A stretch of DNA of 64,000 nt from Sphaerolaimus hirsutus (taxonomy: Eukaryota > Nematoda > Chromadorea > Monhysterida > Sphaerolaimidae), in the NCBI GenBank assembly GCA_964036195.1, contig OZ038453.1:13801206-13865205 (forward strand), written 5' to 3'. Position 1 is the stretch's first letter. Each line of letters begins with the position of its first letter. The notes under the pieces are model-generated. The model saw only the letters and a list, made by a program, of their open reading frames with translations. It made no database searches and was not told the DNA's origin. This document shows positions 30,001 to 35,339 of the stretch, piece after piece. Made by a program: the position numbers and the translations under genes.

Positions 30001-30870
30001 TTCGAGGGTGCGTTATTCGAGGGGGGAGTTATTTTTTCCTCAGAGAATTGGACTGAATTGATTGTATGGGCGCAGTCTGTCAACTCATGTAATTCAGGTA
30101 TTTAATTGTCCAACAACAAATAAAATGATGCGTATACACTGCATTACACATCATGTGTCTGCTGCCGCTGCCATACGCTTATATTCTTATGTATTATTGT
30201 ATTGTATCCTTGACATACAGAGGGGGAGTTGTTCAAGTGACGGGAGTTATTCGAGGGGGGGACTTATTTTTCCCCACCTCTCAAACAGGGGGGAGTTATT
30301 CAAGGGTGGGGTGTTATTCGAGGGGGAGGGGGGTCTTTTTCGAGGATTTGCGGTATTTACTTGGCAAGCAGGAACGACATATAATTGTTCATCGAGCCAT
30401 TCTTCGCAGTGGAATGTTTAAAGGAAATATTTTGAAGTGTAAATGACATCAAAATTTATAAATACTTTCGTGCAAGACAAGTGATATCGACGTCAAAAAT
30501 TTCGCATATGTAGATCGAATGCGATATCATTCAAACCACAACAAATTACCTTATTTGCGCATGCAATAGCGTAGCACCTCTGCAAAATCATAACTCACCA
30601 AACAACCCCCCTAAAAATCCACAGGTTCTCAAAAACCGCTACAACGGTAACCGCGTCGAAGACGACTCAATCGAACTGCATTTCAATGCCACATCCCTAT
30701 GCCATCGAATGGAAGCGTCTAGATTTTCCCCCTTCGCCGGGGGTCCCCCCGACGCCACATTCGGGGGTGGCGGAATTCTACCCCCCGAGGACCCCCTTTT
30801 GGGAGACGCTGATGGGCCACCCCCGGTGCAGAGAGGGCTTACTAGGGGCGTCAGGGATAGGTGGAGGTGA
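1..30870 (+). CDS. TWNK: Twinkle mitochondrial DNA helicase, gene model of 15 exons (5' end outside window)
   Basis: Hexameric 5'-3' helicase of the mitochondrial replisome (RecA/DnaB-like, relative of phage T7 gp4). Exons: 1-96, 2796-2964, 3719-3899, 4266-4465, 16368-16482, 16551-16658, 16725-16846, 17533-17587, 18929-19143, 20246-20429, 23058-23266, 28592-28724, 29055-29252, 29710-29835, 30625-30870. They join in phase to 784 residues plus stop, numbered here from the first full codon. Order: N-terminal extension (1-130), CX2C-X28-CX2C zinc-ribbon segment (C158, C161, C190, C193), degenerate primase/TOPRIM region (about 216-425), linker, then helicase core. Core motifs are Walker A GPTGVGKTT (505-513), SFE with catalytic E535, Walker B HVVIDNLQF (D612), H3 HVTIVAHMKK, H4 with Q679, and a basic finger KNR (706-708). 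The TOPRIM acidic residues are absent, so primase activity is not expected. Start codon and targeting peptide lie upstream of the window. Confidence 0.93.
502..1129. mobile_element. hAT-like MITE, TAGGGTTGG family copy 1
   Basis: Ends TAGGGTTGG / CCAACCCTA, 8-bp duplication ggtcccag on both sides (494-501, 1130-1137). Subterminal palindromic runs of AAAAAAACGTTTTTT. No transposase ORF. Reverse orientation relative to the copies at 12155 and 19312. Confidence 0.9.
1257..2430. mobile_element. hAT-like MITE, TAGGGTTCAAAC ends with CGGGAT arrays
   Basis: Ends TAGGGTTCAAACGGGAT / rc, 8-bp duplication gttgtttt (1249-1256, 2431-2438). Both arms are long arrays of CGGGAT, CGGGATCGGGATT and similar. 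An internal TTTGAACCCTA at about 2084-2094 suggests a compound of two copies. The arrays create open frames of RDRDRDW and PDPDPE that are not genes. Confidence 0.9.
2796..2964 (+). CDS. TWNK: TWNK exon 2
   Basis: Acceptor CTTTTTCAG, donor GTAAGT, phase 1 in and 2 out. It encodes an acidic stretch with SEDQRENENSD and RVDDEYDERDID. No domain recognised; assigned to Twinkle by phase-consistent chaining, so a little less certain than the core exons. Confidence 0.7.
3079..3476. repeat. MITE with ACCGTATTTCCTCGAA ends
   Basis: Left end TACCGTATTTCCTCGAATTA, right end GTATTTCGAGGAAATA; G/C-rich runs (ccccc/ggggg) just inside both ends. Lies in a TWNK intron. Confidence 0.7.
3719..3899 (+). CDS. 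TWNK: TWNK exon 3
   Basis: Acceptor ACATTGCAG, donor GTGAGT. The segment VLTEIIAILRKYWRFDEYL matches in position and style the TEIRQYLR-type helix that precedes the zinc-ribbon segment of animal Twinkle. Confidence 0.8.
4266..4465 (+). CDS. TWNK: TWNK exon 4, zinc-ribbon segment
   Basis: Acceptor CATTCCAG, donor GTGAGG, phase 0 in and 2 out. Contains CPIC and CTQC separated by 28 residues, then GWIHWVEYEIWLKGG. The latter fits the SWEDFQ-type segment that follows the (degenerate) zinc site in vertebrate Twinkle. The four cysteines form a plausible zinc ribbon like that of phage and plant primase-helicases. The next exon is 11.9 kb away. Confidence 0.85.
4825..5303. repeat. ACCGTATTTC-type MITE, internally rearranged
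   Basis: Begins TACCGTATTTCCATGCAATA and ends TTCGAGGATATACGGTA, with an internal second left end (GTATTTCCTCGAAATACCCC near 4920), consistent with one copy inserted in or fused to another. Confidence 0.6.
5664..6280 (+). pseudogene. Exon-like pair of unknown origin inside a TWNK intron
   Basis: Segment 1 (about 5679-5821) follows acceptor TTGTATTCAG and ends at donor GTAAAC; it encodes LLPEHTRAQKYIGTYFRKV and FFAMAAMYEQNYRI. Segment 2 (about 6221-6280) follows acceptor AACGTTGCAG and encodes EMFWLTANFAAWQPEITRKS, then TAG. They join in phase. They cannot belong to TWNK, because exon 4 joins 16368 directly. No start or upstream exon was found. Could be a gene fragment, the end of a nested gene, or chance. 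Confidence 0.3.
7150..7733. repeat. ACCGTATTTC-ended MITE with AGCACCC arrays
   Basis: Ends TACCGTATTTCTCCGATCAA / GGAGAAATACGGTA; interior carries repeated CACCCGGGTGC-like palindromes (7180-7240, 7620-7710). Same ends as 41379-41721. Confidence 0.75.
8344..8582 (+). CDS. Nested gene, exon a
   Basis: Acceptor ATTTACAG, donor GTAAAT, phase 0 in and 2 out, 79 codons. Contains basic RRRKAITPRLCELVDAGFIE and RFDERPFLSPVLHHKP. Confidence 0.72.
8344..11418 (+). CDS. Unidentified gene nested in TWNK intron (last three exons)
   Basis: Exons 8344-8582, 9560-9810 and 11171-11418 (TGA) join in phase to 245 residues. Splice sites are ATTTACAG..GTAAAT, ACAACGCAG..GTTGGT and CATTTTCAG..stop. The predicted chain is basic and rich in Ser, Pro and Gly, with many proline-directed S/T sites (SPLYTPKKTP, ASPTKGGASPQKSPL, ARSPGAPSRIPNPSKL) and one compact piece ITPRLCELVDAGFIETEDK. 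It ends with a Gly run and EYNYFV. It looks mostly disordered; I do not recognise the family. The 5' end is unresolved: the frame is open through the first acceptor, and an in-frame ATG at 8407 could be the start. It lies entirely inside the 4466-16367 TWNK intron on the same strand, so it needs its own promoter. hAT-like element 9928-10653 sits in its second intron. Confidence 0.72.
9560..9810 (+). CDS. Nested gene, exon b
   Basis: Acceptor ACAACGCAG, donor GTTGGT, 83 complete codons; AG+C = Ser at the upstream junction. Ser/Lys/Gly-rich, with repeated SP and a KRSQS motif. Confidence 0.72.
9928..10653. mobile_element. hAT-like MITE, TAGGGTTCAAAC ends with CGATAT arrays, copy 1
   Basis: Ends TAGGGTTCAAACGATATGAC and ATATATTGTTTGAACCCTA; 8-bp duplication catgttat (9920-9927, 10654-10661). 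Arms are arrays of CGATATCGATATTCGATATT. The unique body 10060-10440 is nearly identical to the copy at 23710. Non-coding. Confidence 0.9.
10664..11120. repeat. GGGCCCACACACnCTAGTTGAC palindromic MITE
   Basis: Terminal inverted repeats ATATTGGGCCCACACAC / GTGTGTGGGCCCAATAT, with repeated GTCAACT blocks inside. Sits directly upstream of the acceptor of the nested gene's last exon. Confidence 0.75.
11171..11418 (+). CDS. Nested gene, terminal exon
   Basis: Acceptor CCATTTTCAG, phase 1 in (G+GT = Gly), TGA at 11416-11418. Starts NRYARSPGAPSRIPNPSKL; has a GGGGG run and ends SPREYNYFV. Confidence 0.72.
11569..12067. mobile_element. hAT-like MITE, CAGGGGTCTCC family, copy 1
   Basis: Ends CAGGAGTCTCCAGGG / GGAGACCCCTG with 8-bp duplication tgtacagt (11561-11568, 12068-12075). 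Interior has arrays of GATAGATAGCTGAGCG and C/G homopolymers. Confidence 0.88.
12155..12812. mobile_element. hAT-like MITE, TAGGGTTGG family copy 2
   Basis: Ends TAGGGTTGG / CCAACCCTA; 8-bp duplication gtcatctt (12147-12154, 12813-12820); arrays of AAAACGTTTTTT at both ends and the shared body with CGCGCTTGCGCG. Confidence 0.92.
13485..13864. mobile_element. hAT-like MITE with GGCGCC/GGCGCT arrays, interrupted
   Basis: Left end TAGGATAGTGATGGAAAA, right end TTTTTGCATCACTA; 8-bp duplication gctgtgga (13477-13484, 13865-13872). Dense GGCGCCAT/TGGCGCT units. A CACACGCTAGTTGAC MITE (13521-13727) is inserted inside it. Confidence 0.75.
13521..13727. repeat. CACACGCTAGTTGAC palindromic MITE nested in GGCGC element
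   Basis: Inverted ends GGGCCCACACACGCTAG / CCAGCGTGTGTGG with GTCAACT units next to them; GGCGC motifs resume on both sides. Confidence 0.7.
14329..14466 (+). CDS. Short acidic ORF, possible first exon
   Basis: ATG in context ACAAAATG, 45 codons, rich in Met/Asp (KMAENDGMMDDMDYAAG, then IKPSSAAIRRAEPK) with TAA right after a potential donor CGAA/GTGTGT. Too short to judge. No partner exon found downstream; recorded because composition differs from the surrounding AT-rich sequence. Confidence 0.2.
   Translation: MGEQTDFQQNSDKMAENDGMMDDMDYAAGIKPSSAAIRRAEPKCV
15418..15581. repeat. GGGCCCACA..CTAGTTGAC palindromic MITE (short)
   Basis: Inverted arms GCTAGTTGACATCGACACC and GGTGTCGATGTCAACTAACG around a short spacer. 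Confidence 0.75.
15638..16112. mobile_element. CAGGGGTCTCC family MITE, copy 2
   Basis: Ends CAGGGGTCTCCAGG / AGAGACCCCTG and the GATAGATAGCTG arrays of the family. Flanks share only atgaca, so the duplication is imperfect. Confidence 0.75.
16368..16482 (+). CDS. TWNK: TWNK exon 5
   Basis: Acceptor CCGCGCAG. The frame gives VDLWQRSFPPHEF...WAELRQRLGL, matching the RIWNRAIPLWELP region of animal Twinkle. The only phase-compatible donor is GC type (TTG/GCAAGT); every GT in the following 70 bases gives a wrong phase. GG from exon 4 plus A gives Gly. Confidence 0.85.
16483..16550 (+). promoter_or_regulatory. TWNK: GC-AG intron in TWNK
   Basis: A 68-nt intron with donor TTG/GCAAGT (a strong GC-type donor) and acceptor TATCGCAG. 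It is the only choice that restores the Twinkle frame (LGL to TVISMDTF). Confidence 0.75.
16551..16658 (+). CDS. TWNK: TWNK exon 6
   Basis: Acceptor TATCGCAG, donor GTGTGC, phase 0 both sides. Encodes MDTFSAYRVRGIEEWGDFC and ALMYPRFRR, the start of the primase-like region (vertebrate counterpart DTLKRFSVRYL...FPWFSP). Confidence 0.85.
16725..16846 (+). CDS. TWNK: TWNK exon 7
   Basis: Acceptor TTCGCGTAG, donor GTAATC. Encodes GGLEPSGLKVIRLKNQRL, the counterpart of the GLRGLKLLEAK segment of Twinkle. The intron before it is only 66 nt. Confidence 0.85.
16856..17300. repeat. MITE with ACCGTATTACCTCGAA ends
   Basis: Ends TACCGTATTACCTCGAATTA / TTTTGAGGTAATACGGTA; inner ccccc tracts and AATAAACCCCC units. 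Confidence 0.75.
17311..17476. repeat. Small inverted-repeat element
   Basis: Arms GGGGAACTCATAAATTTG and CAAATTTATGAGTTTCCCGA around about 80 nt. Related in plan to those at 22404, 28307 and 63524. Confidence 0.6.
17533..17587 (+). CDS. TWNK: TWNK exon 8
   Basis: Acceptor CTCATTTCAG, donor GTAAGT. The 55-nt exon encodes YFPGIFGWHMVTPTDRA, matching the YHNLFGLPLI motif of Twinkle. Confidence 0.88.
17786..18899. repeat. CACACTAGTTGAC MITE split by a TTTCCG-array hAT element
   Basis: Left arm TACACACTAGTTGACATCGC (from 17788); right arm AGTTGACAGAG and GTGTCAACTAGTGCTTGTGG (to 18899). The 17909-18792 element lies between. Confidence 0.65.
17909..18792. mobile_element. hAT-like MITE, TAGGGTGTCAA ends with TTTCCG arrays, copy 1
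   Basis: Ends TAGGGTGTCAAATTTCCG / TTGTTTTGACATCCTA; duplication ataaaatt versus ataaaatc (17901-17908, 18793-18800). Both arms are arrays of TTTCCGTTTTCCGGC. Confidence 0.85.
18929..19143 (+). CDS. TWNK: TWNK exon 9, TOPRIM-like region
   Basis: Acceptor CCTCTCAG. Begins VILTTNEKDALAV and contains LPFLEEFDFIYLWYPPGG, LEAAKEFA and TYIVT, collinear with animal Twinkle. The invariant first Glu of TOPRIM (EGE in T7 primase) is Thr here and the DxD motif is replaced by LWYPPGG. Donor chosen as CAC/GTTGGT because only phase 2 joins the next exon in frame; the nearby GTGAAG does not. Confidence 0.88.
19312..20032. mobile_element. hAT-like MITE, TAGGGTTGG family copy 3
   Basis: Ends TAGGGTTGG / CCAACCCTA; 8-bp duplication gtcgtaat (19304-19311, 20033-20040). 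Arms of AAAAAACGTTT repeats. Lies in a TWNK intron. Confidence 0.93.
20246..20429 (+). CDS. TWNK: TWNK exon 10, linker region
   Basis: Acceptor CAAATAG, donor GTGGGC. Encodes HPERPLELLQSGRKARIGEI, matching the PRPLEAL...LSRIL stretch before the helicase domain, and then the linker. Confidence 0.88.
20948..21437 (+). CDS. Possible intronless tail-anchored protein gene with frameshift
   Basis: ATG 20948 opens a frame (MLSRPATFAPKLTPKLSN..TLRERTSEK) that enters an A8 run at 21042-21049. A second frame, open from upstream of the run to TAG 21437, carries RWIPETLDSPPGSPYGHRT, NLRGAPLNREVVPNLRGG, VLNDFEDVYDEIDEFGYV and a C-terminal hydrophobic segment KVCFMLAVGVLVCCGVWVV. The two frames differ by one base in the A8 run, so one sequence error, one mutation or slippage would unite them into about 160 residues. 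The hydrophobic C terminus would suit a tail anchor. Family not recognised. Alternative: only the second frame, from ATG 21078 (119 codons). Lies in TWNK intron 20430-23057. Confidence 0.4.
22404..22600. repeat. Small inverted-repeat element with CACACACTAGTTTG end
   Basis: Arms GAAAACTCATAAATCAGCT (left) and AGCTGATTTATGAGTTTTC (right), with outer GCACACACTAGTTTG and CTGGTGTTCGTGTGC. Confidence 0.7.
23058..23266 (+). CDS. TWNK: TWNK exon 11, Walker A
   Basis: Acceptor CATTCGCAG, donor GTGGGT, phase 0 in and 2 out. Encodes FTRWPILNKIFGGFRGGEV, the P-loop GPTGVGKTT, and LFCSFEMPESRVLQW (H1a, catalytic Glu), ending MACQFAQ. Diagnostic for Twinkle. Confidence 0.96.
23305..23560. repeat. GGCGC-array element
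   Basis: Starts GGTAGTGATGGAC and ends TTTTCCATCACG; in between many GGCGCCA/TGGCGC units, like 13485-13864 and 63165-63430. Begins only about 40 bases after the Walker A exon. Confidence 0.6.
23710..24517. mobile_element. hAT-like MITE, TAGGGTTCAAAC ends with CGATAT arrays, copy 2
   Basis: Ends TAGGGTTCAAACGATATGAC and ATATCGTTTGAACCCTA; 8-bp duplication attgtatt (23702-23709, 24518-24525). Longer left array than copy 1; body nearly identical. Confidence 0.93.
24809..25302. mobile_element. hAT-like MITE, CAGGGGTCTCC family, copy 3
   Basis: Ends CAGGGGTATCTTG / TCGAGACCCCTG; 8-bp duplication ctgtgctt (24801-24808, 25303-25310); GATAGATAGCTGAGCG arrays. Confidence 0.9.
25619..25861 (+). CDS. 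TWNK: Possible extra TWNK cassette exon, proline-rich
   Basis: Open 243-nt segment with acceptor TTAATAG and donor GTAAAA, lying in the intron between the Walker A and pre-Walker B exons. It starts with 1 nt and ends in phase 2, exactly the phase of the host intron, so inclusion would add 81 residues without a frameshift. Encodes HTHPPPSHASDPLDPYHNPD, PVTPPPLQLTPRRRL and VDWGYVMLTPTVKEK. Vertebrate Twinkle has no such insertion. Alternatives are an alternative exon, an exon of a nested gene (an acceptor TTTTCAG at 25572 also stays open), or chance. Base composition is clearly more GC-rich than the flanks. Confidence 0.5.
26303..27053. mobile_element. hAT-like MITE with CGGGAT arrays, left end truncated
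   Basis: 8-bp duplication gctgtatg (26295-26302, 27054-27061). Left end TAGGGATTGACTTTTCGGGA lacks the usual TTCAAACGG block after TAGGG; right end ATCCTGTTTGAACCCTA intact. Arrays of GGGATTGGGATCAGGATT, more diverged than at 1257. Confidence 0.85.
27338..27571. repeat. GGGCCCACACAC MITE with GTCAACT units
   Basis: Ends ATTGGGCCCCCACACACTGG / CTAGTGTGTGTGGGCCCAT; three TGTCAACT units in each arm. Confidence 0.75.
28307..28503. repeat. Small inverted-repeat element
   Basis: Arms CTTAAAAATCTGTTTTGAAC and TTCAAAACAGATTTATCAAT with outer GCGCACGCTAGTACA / TGTACTAGTGTGCC. Confidence 0.65.
28592..28724 (+). CDS. TWNK: TWNK exon 12
   Basis: Acceptor AATTTTCAG, donor GTGAGA. Encodes TRSTELDRILDRFERMEGG and ITLNSAAFSGVPVNKVAE, collinear with the DHWADRFEDLPLYFMTFHG segment of Twinkle. 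Confidence 0.9.
28743..29010. repeat. Degenerate CTAGTTGAC-type MITE
   Basis: Left ACACGCCAGTTGAC and ACCAAATGTCAACTGG; right GAACCAGTTCACAGT. Lies in the short TWNK intron before the Walker B exon. Confidence 0.5.
29055..29252 (+). CDS. TWNK: TWNK exon 13, Walker B and H3
   Basis: Acceptor ACCCACAG, donor GTGGGT. Encodes HVVIDNLQFLVG (Walker B), an Arg-rich helix LMRRLSTDHQ, then CHVTIVAHMKK (H3). Confidence 0.96.
29710..29835 (+). CDS. TWNK: TWNK exon 14, motif H4
   Basis: Acceptor AATTTTCAG, donor GTTCGT. Encodes SIYGGARLTQEADNVIAI, the SIFGSAKASQEADNVLIL motif of Twinkle (H4, nucleotide sensing). Confidence 0.95.
29958..30356. repeat. CTCGAATAAGACC/GGGAGTTATTCGAGG MITE
   Basis: Begins TCCTCGAATAAGACCACAGG, ends TTTTTCGAGGATTTGCGGTA; interior GGGGGAGTTATTCGAGGGGG units. 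Same family as 45355, 48026 and 60250. Confidence 0.65.
30625..30870 (+). CDS. TWNK: TWNK terminal exon
   Basis: Acceptor AATCCACAG; TGA at 30868-30870. Encodes VLKNRYNGN (basic/arginine-finger region), SIELHFNATSL, then a low-complexity Gly/Pro tail (FSPFAGGPPDATFGGGG) ending RGVRDRWR. The tail does not resemble the Lys-rich vertebrate C terminus. A possible AATAAA lies at 31177-31182. Confidence 0.92.
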   Translation, partial: VLKNRYNGNRVEDDSIELHFNATSLCHRMEASRFSPFAGGPPDATFGGGGILPPEDPLLGDADGPPPVQRGLTRGVRDRWR

Positions 30871-31651
30871 TTTTTGATGTGTTTTTGCGAGGGGGGTTCG
30901 TTTTTATGTCGTTCCATCATTGAATCCGAGTTTATTTGAGGTTGTCTTCGCGGAGATGCTCAGTTTGAATCTAGTGTTTTATTTTTAGATTTCTTTGATT
31001 GTCGAAACATTTGAGTGTAGTTTTTTTTTAATTTGATCGCTGTGTTCCGTCGTTTGATACTTTTAAGGGATACCGTCTATTCTTGAGAACGCCTTTCAAG
31101 AATAATTTCACAAGTTAAGAATAAGTGCTTTCAGATGAGTTCACAAAAAAACGCCTGCCAATGAGATGAATGCACAAATAAATGAAATATTTATATAGCT
31201 ATCAGCTGCACTCATACCAGGCCATTGGATATCATTGAGCAGTACATAAGTTCATTGTGATGTTTTTTTGCTGCCTAGTGTAGTACATGAAAGATGTTTG
31301 CAGGGTTTTCGATGAAAACACTTTGAAATTACTCTGAAGAAAAAGATACGCGAAAAACATTCCCACTTTTGGATAGCTCCCCAGTTACATTTTTCCGAAT
31401 TTTCTGTGGAACTCGTTAAAGAATTCACGGTACATAAAATGTTTATTGTCGCTTTTGTGGCATTGTTTCATATTTGAGATCTCAATTCCACCGCGTGAAG
31501 TATGACAACTTTTACTATTTCAACTCATTAATATATTGTCATTCTTTCAAATTTCGAATTTCATTTGCATGTTTATTTTATTAAAAAACAGTTCCGATTT
31601 CTTTGTCATTTTATTTGGCACTTCTGTTGATACATACACGCTCTGGCCTCT

Positions 31652-31840
31652 GGGGGCACTCCCGAACCCTGTAAAAAGTTCTGTAAAATGTCAAATGTCA
31701 TGCAAAGTGTCAAAAGTAATGGAAAATGCCCTGCAAAATGGCAACCGAGTTGCCATTTTGCAGGGCATTTTTCATGACTTCCCGCTTTTCATGACATTTG
31801 ACATTTGACAGGGCTTTTTACTGGGTCTGGGAATGGCACC
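31652..31840. repeat. CCCTGTAAAATGTCAAATG MITE
   Basis: Ends GGCACTCCCGAACCCTGTAA and TACTGGGTCTGGGAATGGC; interior ATGTCAAATGTCATG units and a near-perfect hairpin CAAAATGGCAACCGAGTTGC..TTTTG. Confidence 0.7.
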
Positions 31841-32879
31841 TGACCGGACTGCGTGCTTTGCTCAGAATATTTACAATATTTTCATGAATAAAGTATTAAC
31901 ATAAATTTTGCGCTTAATTATCTGATAGAGTGAATACATATATCAATACATGTATGTGAATACTTGTATTCAGAAAACAAGTTTGTTATTCAGATGGGAT
32001 ACGGTAGATTCCAGTCAAAGTGGGCAGTCGGCAGATTATACCTACGTATTATAATTGCCGATGAAAATTAGTTATCCTGGATTCGAATTCAATTTTTTTA
32101 CATGCATATTTACGTTTGTGTGTACCTTATCATTGTTTGTATCCATTCATTTTTGAATTGTCATTGTCTGGAAAATTGCATTTTTGTCAATACATCCGAC
32201 GGATTGTTTGTTTTGTTTACGTCGCATTTCCCGCCAGACGAAATTCGTCAATATTTTGCTCCACGTTTTCATAATTTTTGTACAAAATAGAAATACCCTA
32301 AATCGTTGAATAACTCCCTCGTGTTGTGTGTAAGGAACGATAAGACAATAAGCATGATAATCAATAATTATGATGGATTCAACCCGTTCATATTATAAAT
32401 TGATCACAAAGTTTGCTGAAAATTCAACAAAAAAACTCCTTCCTTCTAATCACCTCCCCCCCAATTAAAACTCTGACAAAATAATAACTTCCCTGGGGAC
32501 TTATTTGAGGATTTACGGTAAGAGAACATGCTACATTACTGCCAGAATGGAACTTTATGCGAGTTGTGTGAATATGGTAAGTGTTGGAAGTGCCATGACT
32601 TTTGGCATGTAGCCAAGTGTCGTGCATTCCGATGATGGTTTTCACATGTTATTTGGATTTTTTTCAGATTTGTAGTCCGTTCGATGCATCTGCACAACGT
32701 ACAGACAGTATTACGTTTTGTTTTGTACATATATTGCTACTATAACGATTTAGTGCGAGTGGTCAATCTATGCGAAAATAAACCTATTTTGTTTAAAAAA
32801 ATTTCACCGTTATCTGTCTTACAAAGCATTCAAAAAATCTCGGGAGATTTTTTATCTTTTAGTATAAGAAAAGCCGAGA

Positions 32880-33345
32880 TTAGAGCTCAGCGTGATTTTG
32901 ACGTAAAATGACGATGTAAAATGATGTTGTAAAATAAATTACATGAGTGGATCATGCAATGGGTCTACAATTTTTTATGGATTTTATGTATGAATCAATA
33001 CCTTAATCGTGCTCAATGCTGAGTGTTATCAGCCACAGCTAGAGCGAATTGAAAAATTCAATTTTTTTTCAGGGAACTAATTTTACATTTTATGTCAATG
33101 GTTGCATACAATCATTGACGTGAAATGTAAGATTAGTTCCCTGACGTAAAAAAAAAATTGAATTTTCAAATTCGTTCTAGCTGTGGCTGACAACACTCAG
33201 TATTGGACACGACTAAGGTATTGATTCATATATTACCCATACAAAATTTGAGAGCTGTAGCAGCATCCACACTCATGTAATTAATTTTACGACGTAATTT
33301 ATGTCGTCATTTTACATCAAATTTACGCTGAGCTGTAATGTCCGC
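32880..33345. repeat. Foldback element
   Basis: Long imperfect palindrome centred near 33105: arms contain AGCTCAGCGTGATTTTGACG / TTACGCTGAGCT and CAGCCACAGCTAGAGCGAAT / ATTCGTTCTAGCTGTGGCTG. Confidence 0.75.
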
Positions 33346-33515
33346 TAAGAGCTTGTATTTTTATATCTGCGTTTTATCCTGGCTACTTCCATAGCGATTT
33401 TATTAGAGAGAAATTTTGTGAAATTTTATCACATTTTATTTTCGGTTTTGGAATGAGGCTTTTTGTCATCTTGCATTTGTCATTCTGCATAATTATGTGC
33501 ATTTTTCAGCACAGG

Positions 33516-33652
33516 TGCCAATCCCAGACCCTGTAAAAGATCATGGAAAATGCCCTGCAAAATGGCAACCGAGTTGCCATTTTGCAGGGCATTTTCGGTG
33601 ACTTTTGACACTTTGCTTGGCATTTGACATTTTACAGGGTCTGAGAGTGCCC
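33516..33652. repeat. CCCTGTAAAAG MITE
   Basis: GCCAATCCCAGACCCTGTAA / TTTTACAGGGTCTGAGAGTGC with a central hairpin like that of 31652-31840. Confidence 0.7.
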
Positions 33653-34404
33653 CAGGACATTTTTGCGGCAGAACATAGTGTATGATGTTGGCGCCGCTAC
33701 AATTACATACACGATTTTCAATATTTCGACAAAAGCCCAGTCCCCCGACCCGCCGTGTAATTCCGATGTTCTAGTGCAGAGATGTTAAAAGTACCAAACT
33801 TCTTGAAAAGTATACGTAAACGGAAAGTATTTGTATTTACTCCTGTCCAAAAACAGAAAAATAATTTTTTTCCCGCCCATAAAAACTTATCAAAGAAACA
33901 TCAAATTGTTTACTCCGGAAAAAAAATGCACAATTAAACAGTCGATATATTTATTTACTCACGAAAATGTGGCCATTAGATGCAAAAGGAACAAAATGTG
34001 GCCATTAGATGCAAAAGGAACATAATTTCTCGTGAGATCTACCAAAAAATTAGGAAATTGATCAGTTTTCACAAAACACGTGTGAATGAGTGATAAAAGT
34101 TGAGTTTCGTTTGGCTCTGATACTTCGAAAAAGTGTTATACGTGTTATTAAAAATTACTTTTTGAGAGGAAATGCAAGCACATTCCCCGGTACACGGTAC
34201 TTTTGGTACTCGGTACACAAGTATGCATACTTTTAATGGAAATAAAAACTGAATACTTTTTGTCAACCGTGATGTAGTGCTACGCTGCACTGCAGTGCAT
34301 GCATAAAGTCGTCTCATGCATTCCTTGTGAACAAAGTGAGATAGGTTCGGATAATCATGCATTTTGGAACAAGTCGCCGCCAAATGCCCCTTCGTCTGTC
34401 TGGT

Positions 34405-34592
34405 GCCCATTCCGCAAGTGGACAAGTGACAAGGAAAGTGCTAAGTGACAAGAAAAGTGCTAAGTGACCTTGTGGTAACTTAAGGTGGGTGCTGTATCAG
34501 AATATTTACTTGGCACTTAACCAAGTGTGAGTTTACCTACTTGACTGGCCACTAAATTTACCTGTCACTCGCGGAATTGGTCTTTGGTGCCG
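34405..34592. repeat. ATTCCGCAAGTG MITE
   Basis: GCCCATTCCGCAAGTGGACA and CACTCGCGGAATTGG with GACAAG..AAAGTGCTAAGT repeats. Related copies at 52196-52356, 52680-52832 and 59700-59872. Confidence 0.6.
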
Positions 34593-34611
34593 CTTCCAGA
34601 CTCGATCCATT

Positions 34612-34861
34612 GTGCCTACACGCACTAGTTTTCACCGTGACTTCGTGTGAAAACTGGAATTTTTTAAAGTGCAAATTAATCAACACGGTTGAAGTACTTA
34701 ATTAATTTTAAATTTGAATTGAAATTAATGAAAGTTAAAACTTTGAAAATTTCAAAACTAAAACACGTATAGCATACAATAAGAGTAGGTTGAATGTCGC
34801 CATGTGGCCATTTCAGTTTTCACATCAGTCACGGTGAAAACTAGTGTGTGTAGGGCCATTA
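34612..34861. repeat. CACTAGTTTTCACCGTGAC MITE, copy 1
   Basis: Ends ACACGCACTAGTTTTCACCG / CGGTGAAAACTAGTGTGTGT; nearly identical body to 35092-35339 and (inverted, diverged) 37725-37958. Confidence 0.8.
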
Positions 34862-35091
34862 CCCATTACCATAAATTTAGGTATGTATAGGTACACATGT
34901 CACTGGTGTTAACTCCAATGGCAACCCCTCCATTGCCTACAAATGGCGCCAGTCCCTTGGATCCATTTCTTCTTTTTATCTTACTTCTCAGGCATCAAGT
35001 TTGTTTGTCATTATTGTGAAAGGTTGTGAAAACTTGAAATGTGAAAACTAGCGATCTAAACATTTGGCGCTTGACGCTATCTTGCTGTGGC

Positions 35092-35339
35092 TCTATTGTG
35101 CCTACACACACTAGTTTTCACCGTGACTTCGTGGGAAAACTGATTTTTTTTCAAATGCAGATTAATCAACACGGTTTAATGATTTTATAAAAAATTAATG
35201 TAAATTTAGATCAATGAAAGTTAAAATTTGGAAATTTGAAAACTAAAACACATAGCATACAATAAGAGTAGGCTGGATGTCGCCATGTCGCCATTTCAGT
35301 TTTCACAGAAGTCACGGTGAAAACTAGTGTGTGTAGGGT
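35092..35339. repeat. CACTAGTTTTCACCGTGAC MITE, copy 2, nested in a GGCGC element
   Basis: Same ends as copy 1. The flanking bases on both sides are GGCGC-array sequence (TTTGGCGCTTGACGC left; CTCGGCGCCATG right), which ends ACATCACTA near 35503. Confidence 0.8.
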